A DNA stretch of 35,815 bases, taken from contig CAIUQE010000029.1 of NCBI GenBank assembly GCA_903901225.1, forward strand, positions 1 to 35,815, in the 5' to 3' direction. Position 1 is the first letter of the stretch, and each line of letters begins with the position of its first letter. Under the pieces are notes generated by a model. It was given only the letters and a program-made list of their open reading frames with translations. It was not told the origin of the DNA and made no database searches. Below are positions 11,640 to 19,245 of the stretch, piece after piece. A program made the position numbers and the translations under genes. The stretch comes from Candidatus Omnitrophota bacterium. GTDB lineage: Bacteria > Omnitrophota > Gorgyraeia > Zapsychrales > Fredricksoniimonadaceae.

Positions 11640-12089
11640 TCATTTCTTGATGGAACAGGCTTCAACCTCATCGCCGACAAGAAGCGCAACGATCACGCCT
11701 TCAATAAGCGTCAAAACAAGGCCAGTGATCGTCAAGTAAACAATAACGGTAATGTTAACCGTCATGAACGCAAGGGTCGCGATCATGGCAGGCACGATCC
11801 CCACGGCCCAAACGGCAAGCCCGTAAGCCAGGCCTTTCTTTACCTTGCACGCGCATGTGAGCGCTTTGCCGAAGATCTTGTAAACAAGCACAAAGAAGAA
11901 AGAAACAAGCAACGTCCCGACATAATACCTTTTGCCGGGCGCGGCCATGACCCTCCAAACATTCACGGGCTGCAATTGAAAGACCCACTTGAACAGCCAG
12001 GCGTTCAAAACTATGGCTGAAATGAGCTTGAACAGGTACACTGCCAGGACAGCCACGCCGCCCTTCTTGCAACAGCAACTATTATTCAT
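11640..12089 (-). CDS. Hypothetical Cys-tailed membrane protein
   Basis: 149 aa, not recognised. The N-terminus reads MNNSCCCKKGG: three consecutive Cys and a basic patch on the presumed cytosolic side. Four hydrophobic segments follow (about 12-33, 55-73, 88-105 and 111-138), with another Cys pair in the loop (TCACKVKKG) and a Cys near the end. The cysteines suggest metal or metalloid binding, by inference only. ATG at 12089 is preceded by GGGAGG at ideal spacing. The gene ends just before the cobalamin riboswitch, which starts on the far side, so it is not itself riboswitch-controlled. Confidence 0.7.
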   Translation of the reverse strand: MNNSCCCKKGGVAVLAVYLFKLISAIVLNAWLFKWVFQLQPVNVWRVMAAPGKRYYVGTLLVSFFFVLVYKIFGKALTCACKVKKGLAYGLAVWAVGIVPAMIATLAFMTVNITVIVYLTITGLVLTLIEGVIVALLVGDEVEACSIKK

Positions 12090-12133
12090 ACCCACCTCCC
12101 AGGTTCGATCATGTTGACAACTGTTAATGCCTA

Positions 12134-12161
12134 ATTATCCTCTGGCATCACAAAAAATCAA
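12134..12161 (-). promoter_or_regulatory. Putative promoter for Cys-tailed membrane protein
   Basis: On the minus strand, TTGATT (12156-12161), a 16-nt spacer and GATAAT (12134-12139) lie about 45 nt before the ATG at 12089. It is in the gap after ridA, and a TGCC...GGCA dyad overlaps the -10 box. Confidence 0.4.
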
Positions 12162-12180
12162 TGCTTATTATCTACCCCGC

Positions 12181-12558
12181 CTATTTCAGCAAAGCGACAA
12201 CCTCAATCTCAACAAGGCAGTCTTTCGGGATACGCGCCACCTGCAACGTGGAACGGGCAGGGAAATCTGACGTGAAATACGAAGCATAGATCTTGTTCAT
12301 CCCCGCGAAATCATTCATGTCTTTCAAAAAGACGCTGGCCTTGACGACCTTGTTCAAAGACGTGCCCGCGCCCGCAAGCACCGCCTTGATATTCTCGCAC
12401 ACGCGCTGCGTCTGTTCCTCGATCCCGCCGGCAACGACCTGTCCCGTCACGGGGTCGAGCGGGATCTGCCCCGCGCAAAATACCAGGTCCCCGGCGATAA
12501 CAGCCTGGCTGTAAGGGCCTACCGCCGCGGGCGCTTTGTCTGTCTTAACAATCTTCAT
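12181..12558 (-). CDS. ridA: RidA family enamine/imine deaminase
   Basis: 125 aa, the normal length for the Rid/YER057c/UK114 family of trimeric cytosolic proteins. The archetypal RidA hydrolyses reactive 2-aminoacrylate and related enamines released by PLP enzymes. Family hallmarks are visible: the N-terminal APAAVGPYSQA, FCAGQIPLDPVTG, and the C-terminal RSTLQVARIPKDCLVEIEVVA with the substrate-carboxylate-binding Arg. The start at 12558 follows GGAGG. It begins 11 nt after the lexA stop, so the two are probably co-transcribed, an association with no obvious mechanistic reason. Confidence 0.93.
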   Translation of the reverse strand: MKIVKTDKAPAAVGPYSQAVIAGDLVFCAGQIPLDPVTGQVVAGGIEEQTQRVCENIKAVLAGAGTSLNKVVKASVFLKDMNDFAGMNKIYASYFTSDFPARSTLQVARIPKDCLVEIEVVALLK

Positions 12559-12568
12559 TTTTCCTCCG

Positions 12569-13168
12569 TTATGCGTAATCCCGGACGACCTGAAGGACTT
12601 TTCCAATGATGGAAACCTCGGGCGTTACAGGGATAGGTTGGAACGCGGGATTGGCCGGGTCTAAAAAATACCCGCCCCCCTTTTTAGCCAGGCGCTTCAC
12701 CGTGGCTTCTTCACCGAGCAAGGCAACAACGATATCGCCGGCCTGCGCATGGTCCTGCTTGCGCACCAGGACAAAATCATTTTCAATGATGCCGGCATCG
12801 CGCATGCTCTCACCCCGAACACGCAGGGCGAACACCTCAGGCCCCGGGAAAGCAAATTGCTCCAGATTAAGGTAACCCAGCAGGTCTTCGGCCGCGTATA
12901 CCGGCATGCCCGCCTGCACACGCCCCAGCACCGGGACCTGAAAGAGCGCTTCCTTGACCAGTTCGATGGCGCGCGACTTGCCTTCCTGGACGCGGATATA
13001 GCCCTTGGTGACCAGCGCGCGCAAATGGTCGCGGACGGTGCCGGTCGATGAAAAACCGAATTTCTCGCCGATCTCGCGGATGGTGGGCGCCGACTGGTGC
13101 TGACGGATGCGCTCGTAAATGAACTTCAGGACGCTTCTTTGTTTTTCTGTAAGGGTATCGTTTTGCAT
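12569..13168 (-). CDS. lexA: LexA SOS-response repressor
   Basis: 199 aa. It has an N-terminal winged helix-turn-helix (about 1-70, with the APTIREIGEKFGFSSTGTVRDHL recognition region). The C-terminal S24 self-cleavage domain has scissile bond A86-G87 (VQAGMP) and the catalytic dyad S121 (GESMRDAGI) and K158 (EEATVKRL). In the family, RecA-ssDNA filaments trigger autocleavage and derepress DNA-repair genes. No Shine-Dalgarno precedes the ATG; the -10 box lies 7 nt upstream, suggesting a leaderless transcript. A palindrome in the promoter spacer is a candidate auto-operator. Confidence 0.97.
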   Translation of the reverse strand: MQNDTLTEKQRSVLKFIYERIRQHQSAPTIREIGEKFGFSSTGTVRDHLRALVTKGYIRVQEGKSRAIELVKEALFQVPVLGRVQAGMPVYAAEDLLGYLNLEQFAFPGPEVFALRVRGESMRDAGIIENDFVLVRKQDHAQAGDIVVALLGEEATVKRLAKKGGGYFLDPANPAFQPIPVTPEVSIIGKVLQVVRDYA

Positions 13169-13175
13169 GTTTATA

Positions 13176-13205
13176 CGTATACCACACGCCTGTGTGGCAA
13201 GTCAA
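13176..13205 (-). promoter_or_regulatory. lexA promoter with palindromic operator candidate
   Basis: On the minus strand, TTGACT (13200-13205), an 18-nt spacer and TATACG (13176-13181) are followed by 7 nt and then ATG. The spacer contains the perfect palindrome CCACAC-AGGC-GTGTGG (13182-13197), placed where a bound repressor would block RNA polymerase. It does not match the Escherichia CTGT-N8-ACAG or Bacillus CGAAC-N4-GTTCG SOS boxes, so a lineage-specific LexA box is inferred. Confidence 0.5.
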
Positions 13206-13209
13206 GCGT

Positions 13210-13695
13210 TTACTTTAAAATCTCTTCATAGTTGTCCGGCAAGCCGTACTCGACATAACGGACCTTGCCATCCGCGCCGATGAACACAAGGGTCGGGATG
13301 CCGGCGACCTGGTACACCTCGGAGACAAAAGAATTCACGTCGAGGAACGTGTCATATGTGATCCCGCGCTCCTTGAGGAACTTTACCGCGGTATCTTTGG
13401 ACTCGCCCACATTGACCAGGACGATCACGACGCCCAGCCTGTCAATATCCGCCTTCCTGCCCGCGATCGCCTTCAACTGTTCCCGGCAATGGGGGCACCA
13501 CGTGGCAAAAAAGAACACGATGGCCTTCTTGTCCTTGATGACCTGGCTCAAACTCGCCGACGTCCCGTTCACCCGTTCGAGCGTGAAATCCGGCGCCTTG
13601 CGGCCCACCAGCGGACTTTGCTCCTGGGCCAGCGCGCCGCCATGCCCCAACATAACCAGCGCCGCAACAAGAAAACCCGCGCATAATGATCTCAT
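13210..13695 (-). CDS. TlpA-like periplasmic thioredoxin-fold protein
   Basis: 161 aa. A signal peptide ends near ALAQ. An AhpC/TSA-thioredoxin type domain follows, with APDFTLERVNG, the active site WCPHC and the cis-Pro motif AGIPTLVFI. It is predicted to be a periplasmic thiol-disulfide oxidoreductase, reducing client disulfides with electrons passed across the membrane by the CcdA-like protein encoded 10 nt upstream. The second ATG (13695) is chosen because GAGGAG is properly spaced from it; the first ATG (13701) abuts the ribosome-binding site. Confidence 0.9.
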   Translation of the reverse strand: MRSLCAGFLVAALVMLGHGGALAQEQSPLVGRKAPDFTLERVNGTSASLSQVIKDKKAIVFFFATWCPHCREQLKAIAGRKADIDRLGVVIVLVNVGESKDTAVKFLKERGITYDTFLDVNSFVSEVYQVAGIPTLVFIGADGKVRYVEYGLPDNYEEILK

Positions 13696-13705
13696 CGTCA
13701 TCTCC

Positions 13706-14374
13706 TCATTGAACTATATTGAAAGCACGCGCACAATAATATCCCGCAAACACAAAAAGCACAAGCCCCGCCGCATTTTTTACCCACACCATCCACGGCC
13801 CCGACCTTAAGTGCTTCGTCGTAAACCCGCCCAAAGTCCCGGCAAGGATCAATGTCGTTCCAACGCCATACGCAAAAACAAGGAGCAGGCCCGCCCCGTA
13901 CAGCAGATTCTGCTTCGACGCGACATAGACCAGCAAAGCGCCCAGCGCGGGCGCGGTGCACGGGCCAACGACAAACCCTGACGCCGCGCCCATCACGAAC
14001 ACCGCCAGCGGACCTTTAGGTTTAGCCCCGGAAAAGATCCTGAACGTCGGCAACGGGACCACATCGATCATGGCCAGCGCGAAAAAAAAGAAAACAGCGG
14101 CGATCACGCCCAGCGCCAGCGGCGTATTCTGCAAGACACCAAACACCTTGCCGCTCATGGCCGCGACCAAGGCCAGCCCCGCGTAAACCACCGCCATCCC
14201 TGACACATAAACAAGAGAAAGAAAAAAGGCGGCCCGGCGGCTCCCGCTGGCATTGGCGCCGGCGATCGCGGCCGTTGTCACCGGGATCAGCGGATAAACG
14301 CAGGGCGTAAGGCTGACCAACACCCCACCCAGGAATGCGCCGCCAAGATCCAGGATGTTCCCGTTAATGTGCAT
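13706..14374 (-). CDS. ccdA: CcdA/DsbD-type transmembrane electron transporter
   Basis: About 222 aa with six hydrophobic helices. The two conserved cysteine motifs of the family are present: GVLVSLTPCVYPLIPVT in helix 1 and GPCTAPALG in helix 4. Together they form the redox pair that moves electrons from cytosolic thioredoxin to periplasmic acceptors. The TlpA-like gene directly downstream is the obvious acceptor. The start is uncertain: ATG at 14374 gives the usual family N-terminus, while ATGs at 14383 and 14425 add residues encoded by an intergenic hairpin. Role in cytochrome c maturation versus general disulfide reduction cannot be decided. Confidence 0.88.
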   Translation of the reverse strand: MHINGNILDLGGAFLGGVLVSLTPCVYPLIPVTTAAIAGANASGSRRAAFFLSLVYVSGMAVVYAGLALVAAMSGKVFGVLQNTPLALGVIAAVFFFFALAMIDVVPLPTFRIFSGAKPKGPLAVFVMGAASGFVVGPCTAPALGALLVYVASKQNLLYGAGLLLVFAYGVGTTLILAGTLGGFTTKHLRSGPWMVWVKNAAGLVLFVFAGYYCARAFNIVQ

Positions 14375-14420
14375 AGGCCCCATATGCACGAAAGCCCACA
14401 GATATTCCTGTGGGCCTTCG
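14369..14420 (-). promoter_or_regulatory. Tandem hairpins masking the ccdA start
   Basis: The first hairpin is 13 bp, with arms 14408-14420 and 14389-14401 around a 6-nt loop and one G-U pair. The second is GTGCATA-TGGGGCC-TATGCAC (14389-14369). The ccdA ATG lies in its 3' arm and a GGGG ribosome-binding candidate in its loop. No T-tract follows either, so translational control or an RNA-processing site between fkp and ccdA fits better than termination. Confidence 0.5.
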
Positions 14421-14438
14421 TCCATATCCTCGAAAAGT

Positions 14439-15020
14439 TTACTTCTTGACCGCGGGCAACGTTGCTGCCACAGGAGCAGCGGGCGCTGCAGGCGCGGGAG
14501 GCGCGAGTTCGACAGCCACGATCTTGACGTCGAACGTCAGCTCTTTCCCGGCGAGCGGGTGATTGAAATCAAGCAGGAACGTCTTGTCCTTGATCTCCTT
14601 GACAACGGCAGGATAGGAACGGCCTTCCGGATCCTGCATCTCGAGGACCATGCCAACCTTAAGCGTGATATCCTTGGGGAGCTTCGCCTTGTCCATCTCG
14701 TGGACGGCGTCAGCGCGCACAGCCCCGTAAGCATCTTCAGGCTTGACGGTGACCGTCTTGGACTCGCCAGCTTTCATGCCCGCGAGCTGTTTCTCAAGGC
14801 CGGGAATGAGCATCTTCTGGCCCTGGACATATTCAAGCGGCTTTTTTCCCTGTGTGGTCTCCACCTGCTGCTTGTCAACAGTCAGGGTATAATCGAACGT
14901 GACCTTCATGCCGTCGGCGACAACCTTATCTCCGGCCGGGGCGACACCCTGCGCATGAACCATCCCCGTCCCCATGACGCACACCGCAAAACCCGCCGCG
15001 AACCATAACGCTTTATTCAT
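14439..15020 (-). CDS. Exported FKBP-type (SlyD-like) peptidyl-prolyl isomerase
   Basis: 193 aa. A signal peptide (about 24 residues, ending VHAQ) is followed by an FKBP domain of the SlyD arrangement. MKVTFDYTLTVDKQQVE precedes the catalytic strand LEYVQGQKMLIPGLEKQLAGMKAGESKTVTV. The insert-in-flap domain (about 90-150) and FLLDFNHPLAGKELTFDVKIVAVE then close the fold. The C-terminal tail is Ala/Pro-rich and lacks the His/Cys metal-binding tail of cytosolic SlyD. It is predicted to be a periplasmic foldase, consistent with the redox-folding genes ccdA and tlpA downstream. ATG follows AGGAGG and a good promoter. Confidence 0.92.
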   Translation of the reverse strand: MNKALWFAAGFAVCVMGTGMVHAQGVAPAGDKVVADGMKVTFDYTLTVDKQQVETTQGKKPLEYVQGQKMLIPGLEKQLAGMKAGESKTVTVKPEDAYGAVRADAVHEMDKAKLPKDITLKVGMVLEMQDPEGRSYPAVVKEIKDKTFLLDFNHPLAGKELTFDVKIVAVELAPPAPAAPAAPVAATLPAVKK

Positions 15021-15052
15021 AAATCCTCCTGGTCAATTTTAGATGAAGGCTT

Positions 15053-15080
15053 ATCATAACATCTGAAATCAAATTGTCAA
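15053..15080 (-). promoter_or_regulatory. Promoter of the FKBP-ccdA-tlpA cluster
   Basis: On the minus strand, TTGACA (15075-15080) is a perfect -35 box. A 16-nt spacer and TATGAT (15053-15058), with an extended-10 TG just before it, follow. The leader of about 30 nt contains AGGAGG. Confidence 0.65.
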
Positions 15081-15096
15081 ACCCGCGCCCTTCCAT

Positions 15097-16986
15097 TCAA
15101 ACGCGGCAAAGATAATAGACCGTGTCATCGGCTATTTTATCCCACAGCCGCCAGTCGCGGACCTCAAGGCCCGTACGCGCGGAAAAGACCCTGATATCGT
15201 GAAAACCGGCCTCTTTCAGCAAACGCACCTGTTCTTTCGGCGTGACATAATAAACCGGTAAGCGATAACAACCGCTTTCGTCGAACAGCACCGCCGATGC
15301 CTGCCGCCTTAAACGCGCCAGGTTCTGGTTGGCTACGGACATAAGGATGTTCCGCCGTCCGCGGCGCAACAAGTCAGCCGGCCCGCAGCTGCCCCTCAAC
15401 CCAAGCCCCTGCAAGTTCCTGGACGAAAAGAAGAACACGGCCCCCGCCCTGCCGGCACGACGGACCTCCGCGCCTATCCGCAGGCGGTCTTCAGGTGAAG
15501 ATTCATCAAGGCCATCCCCGGTGAAAAGGAGAAGGTCGAACGCCCCGTCTTGCGCGAAAGACATCTTGCGGGCATCCGCCTCAACGATCGAGCACGGGTC
15601 AAGCAGATCGTCAAGGCCGGCCCGGGCGGCATCAACCATGGGCCGCGCGTGATCAAAGGCCGTGTACGTCCTCACTGCCGTAGAAAAATAGACGCCGGTA
15701 CGCCCCGCGCCGACGCCCATGTCAAGGACGCGCATCTCTTTCAATTCCGGCCTCAAGCGCCGCAACAACTCCGCTTCGGGACGCGCTATCCGCGGGCATC
15801 CGCCCGGCGCAGAGGCCCGGCTCTGATAAAGGCCGCGAAAAGAATCGATCCCGTCCAGCTGATGCCGCAACTGCCGGACGATCTTTTTTCCGTAAAACAG
15901 GGCTTCCACGGCCCGGCTGAACGCCGCGCCGATCCCGAAAAGGTCACTGATGAACGGCACTTTGTTCATCCCGAAAGCCGCCTGTCGCAGCCACTGCTGA
16001 GGGCGGGAACGCACAAAACTGATACGCCGCGCCGTTGCCGTGCGCCGGAGATAACGGTCAACCGCCGCTTCCTCGGAAAAAACAGCAACAAGGTCGCGGC
16101 ACCCGCTCGCGAGCGCGTGCGCCACAACCTCCCGCCAGAGCGCGTCAGCCGGAAAGAGTTTCCGGAAAGAAATGTCGGCCACAGCCAGGAACGCGTAATA
16201 GACACGCTCCCGCACGAAGCCCAGCTGATACGCCACGGGCCGGCCGTCCAGGGCAACCGTGGTCAAGACCATGGCCGCACCCGTCGACGGGAATCCCTGC
16301 AAATTGCGGCAGAAATCCCGCCAGGGCCGCAGGGCAAAAACGCTTGGCTCGGCGCGCAACGCCCAGCGATGGATATGCCTGATGAAAATATCCCCCCACG
16401 GGACATCCCCCTCCCGCGGCGCATGACCATGCGTCACGGTAACCTTGCCGCCCGCGGTAAGCACGCCGGCACGCCGGGCCAAAAGGCCGTTATCAAGGGA
16501 CCTGCGGACGCCATCCTCATGCCCTTCGAGCGAAAGGCCCCGCAACGCCTGTTTCTGGCCCGGCAACGAAAAAAGGCCGATGTCACGCGCGGCCGCTTTC
16601 AGGTGATCTTTTGTCGGTGAAGCGTCAGGAACGCGATCCAGGACCAGCTCGTCCCAATCAGCGAACTTGAGCAGGCATTTCAGCCCCTCGGCCAGCGCCG
16701 CGGGGAAGGCAGGGTCATAAAGAAGATCCAGGCGGTCGGCGGAACCTTCCCCCAGGAACCGCAACACCTTGTCGCGCAGGACCAAAGGCAGGATGGCCCG
16801 CAGTGCCTTCCCTTCCCGCACGACGACGATCCGGATGACTCCGGCCGCATGTCCGTTCCAGGCCCGCGCCCAGGCCATCTGCCAGGCCCAGGTCTGGAAG
16901 ATCGTCGACGCCGGAGATAGCGCCGCAAGCGCGTCCCAGTCCTGTTCGGCAACTTCCCCGATATCATCAATGACGCGCGCGTTCAC
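15097..16986 (-). CDS. Fused GNAT (CelD/BcsL-type) acyltransferase and SAM methyltransferase
   Basis: 629 aa in two modules. The N-terminal about 1-330 resembles the CelD/BcsL-type GNAT family (Acetyltransf_6): it opens with STIFQTWAWQMAWARAW and later has GRPVAYQLGFVRERVYYAFLAVADISFRKLFP. The C-terminal about 395-625 is a class I methyltransferase, with SAM-binding motif VLDMGVGAGRTG at 420-431, an acidic residue after the second strand (AFDHARP), and FDLLLFTGDGLD. Such acyltransferases usually modify exopolysaccharide or cell-surface glycans. GTG start, overlapping the upstream glycosyltransferase stop by 4 nt (GTGA), so it is translationally coupled. I cannot name the substrate; joint acylation and methylation of the sugar added by the neighbour is inference. 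Confidence 0.85.
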   Translation of the reverse strand: MNARVIDDIGEVAEQDWDALAALSPASTIFQTWAWQMAWARAWNGHAAGVIRIVVVREGKALRAILPLVLRDKVLRFLGEGSADRLDLLYDPAFPAALAEGLKCLLKFADWDELVLDRVPDASPTKDHLKAAARDIGLFSLPGQKQALRGLSLEGHEDGVRRSLDNGLLARRAGVLTAGGKVTVTHGHAPREGDVPWGDIFIRHIHRWALRAEPSVFALRPWRDFCRNLQGFPSTGAAMVLTTVALDGRPVAYQLGFVRERVYYAFLAVADISFRKLFPADALWREVVAHALASGCRDLVAVFSEEAAVDRYLRRTATARRISFVRSRPQQWLRQAAFGMNKVPFISDLFGIGAAFSRAVEALFYGKKIVRQLRHQLDGIDSFRGLYQSRASAPGGCPRIARPEAELLRRLRPELKEMRVLDMGVGAGRTGVYFSTAVRTYTAFDHARPMVDAARAGLDDLLDPCSIVEADARKMSFAQDGAFDLLLFTGDGLDESSPEDRLRIGAEVRRAGRAGAVFFFSSRNLQGLGLRGSCGPADLLRRGRRNILMSVANQNLARLRRQASAVLFDESGCYRLPVYYVTPKEQVRLLKEAGFHDIRVFSARTGLEVRDWRLWDKIADDTVYYLCRV

Positions 16987-18230
16987 GCCACAACCTCCGC
17001 CCCGCCTTCATACGCCGTCGTGGTAAAAAGGCGCAGCAACACCTGGTTCAATGTCATGCTATTGAACTGCTCTTCAATGAGCGCCCGCGCCGCGCGCGCC
17101 TGTGCCTGGCCGCCATCGGGGGAACGGCTTACCGCCAGCAATTTTGCCGTCAGGGCCGAGGGATCCCGTTCAGGGACCAGGAACCCGGTGCGCCCGTCCT
17201 CGACCAGCTCGTGGATCGCGCCATTAGCGGTGGTCACCACCGGCACGCCGCTGGCCATGGCCTCCATCAACACCACGGGGATGCCTTCGTTCTCCCCGCC
17301 GGTGCCCGTAACGCTCGGCGCGAGGAACACATCCGCGTCCTTCAGGTACCGGCGGATCGTCCCTGAATCCTGCGCGCCCAAAAAACGGACCTGGCGTATG
17401 ATCCCCAACCGGCGCACCTGGTCTTCAAGCTCCGGCCGCAGGGGCCCGTCACCGATAATGAGATATTCATACGCCACGGCGCCCAACCGCGCCATGGCAT
17501 CGAGCGCGAAGGCAATGCCTTTTTTCTCGATCAGGCGCGCGACCGAAAGTATCCTGAACTTGCCCTCACCGGCCCTCCGCCGCGCGCTCACGTCGAACTG
17601 GCGCACATCCACCCCCATGCGGTGGACAACGACCTTGCGTTCGGGGCACCCCAGCTCCAGGAGCCGGTCCCTGGCATAACGGCTGACCGGCAGGAAAAGA
17701 TCCCCTTTGGAAAAAAGGCGCTGCAGGGCCTCGGACATCCGGGCCTTCACCAGGTCGGTCAGGTCCTCGACGTGAAAGAGCGTGACAAGTTTGCCTTCCA
17801 GGGCGCCAATTTCCTTCATTTTCAGCCCCAGGATGCCATGCCGCCCCTGATGGCACACGACAATGTCATATTCCCGCGCCTGCAGGAACATGAGCGTCGT
17901 GAAAAAAAGGTCCAGGGACCAGGCTTCTTTCCCGAAGCGCAGCACATTGACCGAACGCAGGAACGGCCCCGGTGCGCGCCATACCATGAACGGGAAGATC
18001 ACAAGGAATTTCAGGAACCGCGCGAACCACGGCCATGACGCGTGCTCCGGATAGCGGGTATGGTGCAGCAGGCCGTGACGGACCACATCCTCATGGATAA
18101 TGGTGTCGCGGGAACGCCCGCCGGAAAAAATAAGGATGTCGCACCCGGCATCCATGAGGCCTGTCATCTGGTTGAGGATGAAGGTTTCAGAAAGGGCTGG
18201 GAATTCCCCAACGATGAAACAAATGCGCAT
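16983..18230 (-). CDS. GT4-family glycosyltransferase
   Basis: 415 aa with the GT-B fold. The N-terminal acceptor domain starts MRICFIVGEFPALSETFI. The C-terminal nucleotide-sugar domain has FRILSVARLIEKKGIAFALDAM and the E-x7-E motif ENEGIPVVLMEAMASGVPVV. It is retaining and cytosolic or membrane-associated, probably adding a sugar during polysaccharide or glycolipid synthesis. Its AGGA ribosome-binding site overlaps the stop of the upstream coiled-coil gene (6-nt gap), and its stop overlaps the next start. It is therefore the centre of a tight three-gene operon. Sugar donor and acceptor are unknown. Confidence 0.92.
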   Translation of the reverse strand: MRICFIVGEFPALSETFILNQMTGLMDAGCDILIFSGGRSRDTIIHEDVVRHGLLHHTRYPEHASWPWFARFLKFLVIFPFMVWRAPGPFLRSVNVLRFGKEAWSLDLFFTTLMFLQAREYDIVVCHQGRHGILGLKMKEIGALEGKLVTLFHVEDLTDLVKARMSEALQRLFSKGDLFLPVSRYARDRLLELGCPERKVVVHRMGVDVRQFDVSARRRAGEGKFRILSVARLIEKKGIAFALDAMARLGAVAYEYLIIGDGPLRPELEDQVRRLGIIRQVRFLGAQDSGTIRRYLKDADVFLAPSVTGTGGENEGIPVVLMEAMASGVPVVTTANGAIHELVEDGRTGFLVPERDPSALTAKLLAVSRSPDGGQAQARAARALIEEQFNSMTLNQVLLRLFTTTAYEGGAEVVA

Positions 18231-18236
18231 AACGTC

Positions 18237-19094
18237 CTATCTTCGCGGCACAGCCGCGCTGCGGCAGGCGTCAAGTTGTTCCTGGAATTTCCTGGCATCA
18301 AGTCCCGCGCTTTCCCGCAACAATGTGATCTGCTTTTCCAGCTGGGAGATCCTCTCCTGCAAAGGCGCGCGGTCCAGGGCAGCTTGACGGACGGCTTCGG
18401 CCACAGCAGCTTTTCCGGCGGCGTCAGCGGCCGCCAGCTTATCTTCCAGCGGCTTTCTGGCCAGGGCAACCTTCTCCTGGACCAGCGTCTGTTCAGCGCC
18501 CAAACGCACCTGCAGGTCCTTGACCTTGTCATCGCACGCGTTCCTGGCCGCGGCCAGGTCCCCCCGCGCATCCTTCTTGAGAGCCTCCAACTCGTCCGCG
18601 ACGCGTCTCAAAGATTCACGCAAGGCGATCTTTTCACCGGTCAGGGTATCAATTTTCGCCTGCTCGGCCTGCCTGTCACCGGCAATGGAAGCAAAGCGGG
18701 CATCCTTCTGCTCCATGGCCATGGCCAGGATCTTCTGATCCCTGACCGCGCCTTCCATCTGGGAACGATACGACTTCGCCGCCTGTTCAAGTTTCCGGGG
18801 AAATTCCCTATCCATTTCCAGGATCAGTTTCTGCAGGGAATCCACCTTCACTTCAAGCGCTGTTTTCTCTTTGACCGCCAGGGACTGGTTATACAGGGCA
18901 GTTTCCTTGGCAAGCAGGATGGACCTTATCGCCGTGTCCTTGTCGGCCAATTCCGCCTTGAGCTTGCGGATCTCATCCTGAAGGAAAAAATTCTCGTCCT
19001 GCAGGGACGCGACACGGCTGGGAGGCTCGGCAACAGCGACGGCGGTCCCGCAAGCGGCAGCCACGGCAAAAAAAGCAAAAAATACTTTTCTCAT
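18237..19094 (-). CDS. Exported coiled-coil protein
   Basis: 285 aa. An N-terminal signal peptide or membrane anchor of about 20 residues is followed by almost uninterrupted charged, heptad-rich sequence (SLQDENFFLQDEIRKLKAEL ... QERISQLEKQITLLRE), so a long coiled coil is predicted. It ends with two Arg. ATG at 19094 is preferred over the in-frame ATG at 19106, because the latter is part of a -10 box (TATGAT) lying 7 nt before 19094 and neither has a well-spaced Shine-Dalgarno. First gene of the glycosyltransferase operon; a scaffold or envelope-spanning role is inference. Confidence 0.75.
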   Translation of the reverse strand: MRKVFFAFFAVAAACGTAVAVAEPPSRVASLQDENFFLQDEIRKLKAELADKDTAIRSILLAKETALYNQSLAVKEKTALEVKVDSLQKLILEMDREFPRKLEQAAKSYRSQMEGAVRDQKILAMAMEQKDARFASIAGDRQAEQAKIDTLTGEKIALRESLRRVADELEALKKDARGDLAAARNACDDKVKDLQVRLGAEQTLVQEKVALARKPLEDKLAAADAAGKAAVAEAVRQAALDRAPLQERISQLEKQITLLRESAGLDARKFQEQLDACRSAAVPRR

Positions 19095-19101
19095 GGATAA
19101 A

Positions 19102-19130
19102 ATCATACCCCCGAACTATCCGGCTAACAA
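19102..19130 (-). promoter_or_regulatory. Promoter of coiled-coil/GT4 operon, apparently leaderless
   Basis: On the minus strand, TTGTTA (19125-19130), a 17-nt spacer and TATGAT (19102-19107) are followed by 7 nt (TTTATCC) and the ATG at 19094. No ribosome-binding site fits in that space. Confidence 0.5.
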
Positions 19131-19182
19131 CGTTTAATATTAATATTTGAACATTCTGGTGAAGAAAATGGCCTGGAGAAAC

Positions 19183-19222
19183 AAAAAGAGCCCCACGCCG
19201 TTATCCGGCACGAGGCTCTTTT
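19183..19222 (-). terminator. Intrinsic terminator of the cold-shock gene
   Basis: AAAAGAGCC (19184-19192) pairs with GGCTCTTTT (19214-19222), with an inner GCCG/CGGC pairing. On the minus strand the stem is followed by TTTTTGTTT. It lies about 25 nt beyond the stop codon of the cold-shock gene. Confidence 0.85.
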
Positions 19223-19245
19223 AAGCTTTTTCGAAAAAACGTCAA

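Noticed and set aside
14389..14420. Hairpin between fkp and ccdA as a terminator
   Set aside because: The stem is strong, but no T-tract follows on either strand, and ccdA begins at once.
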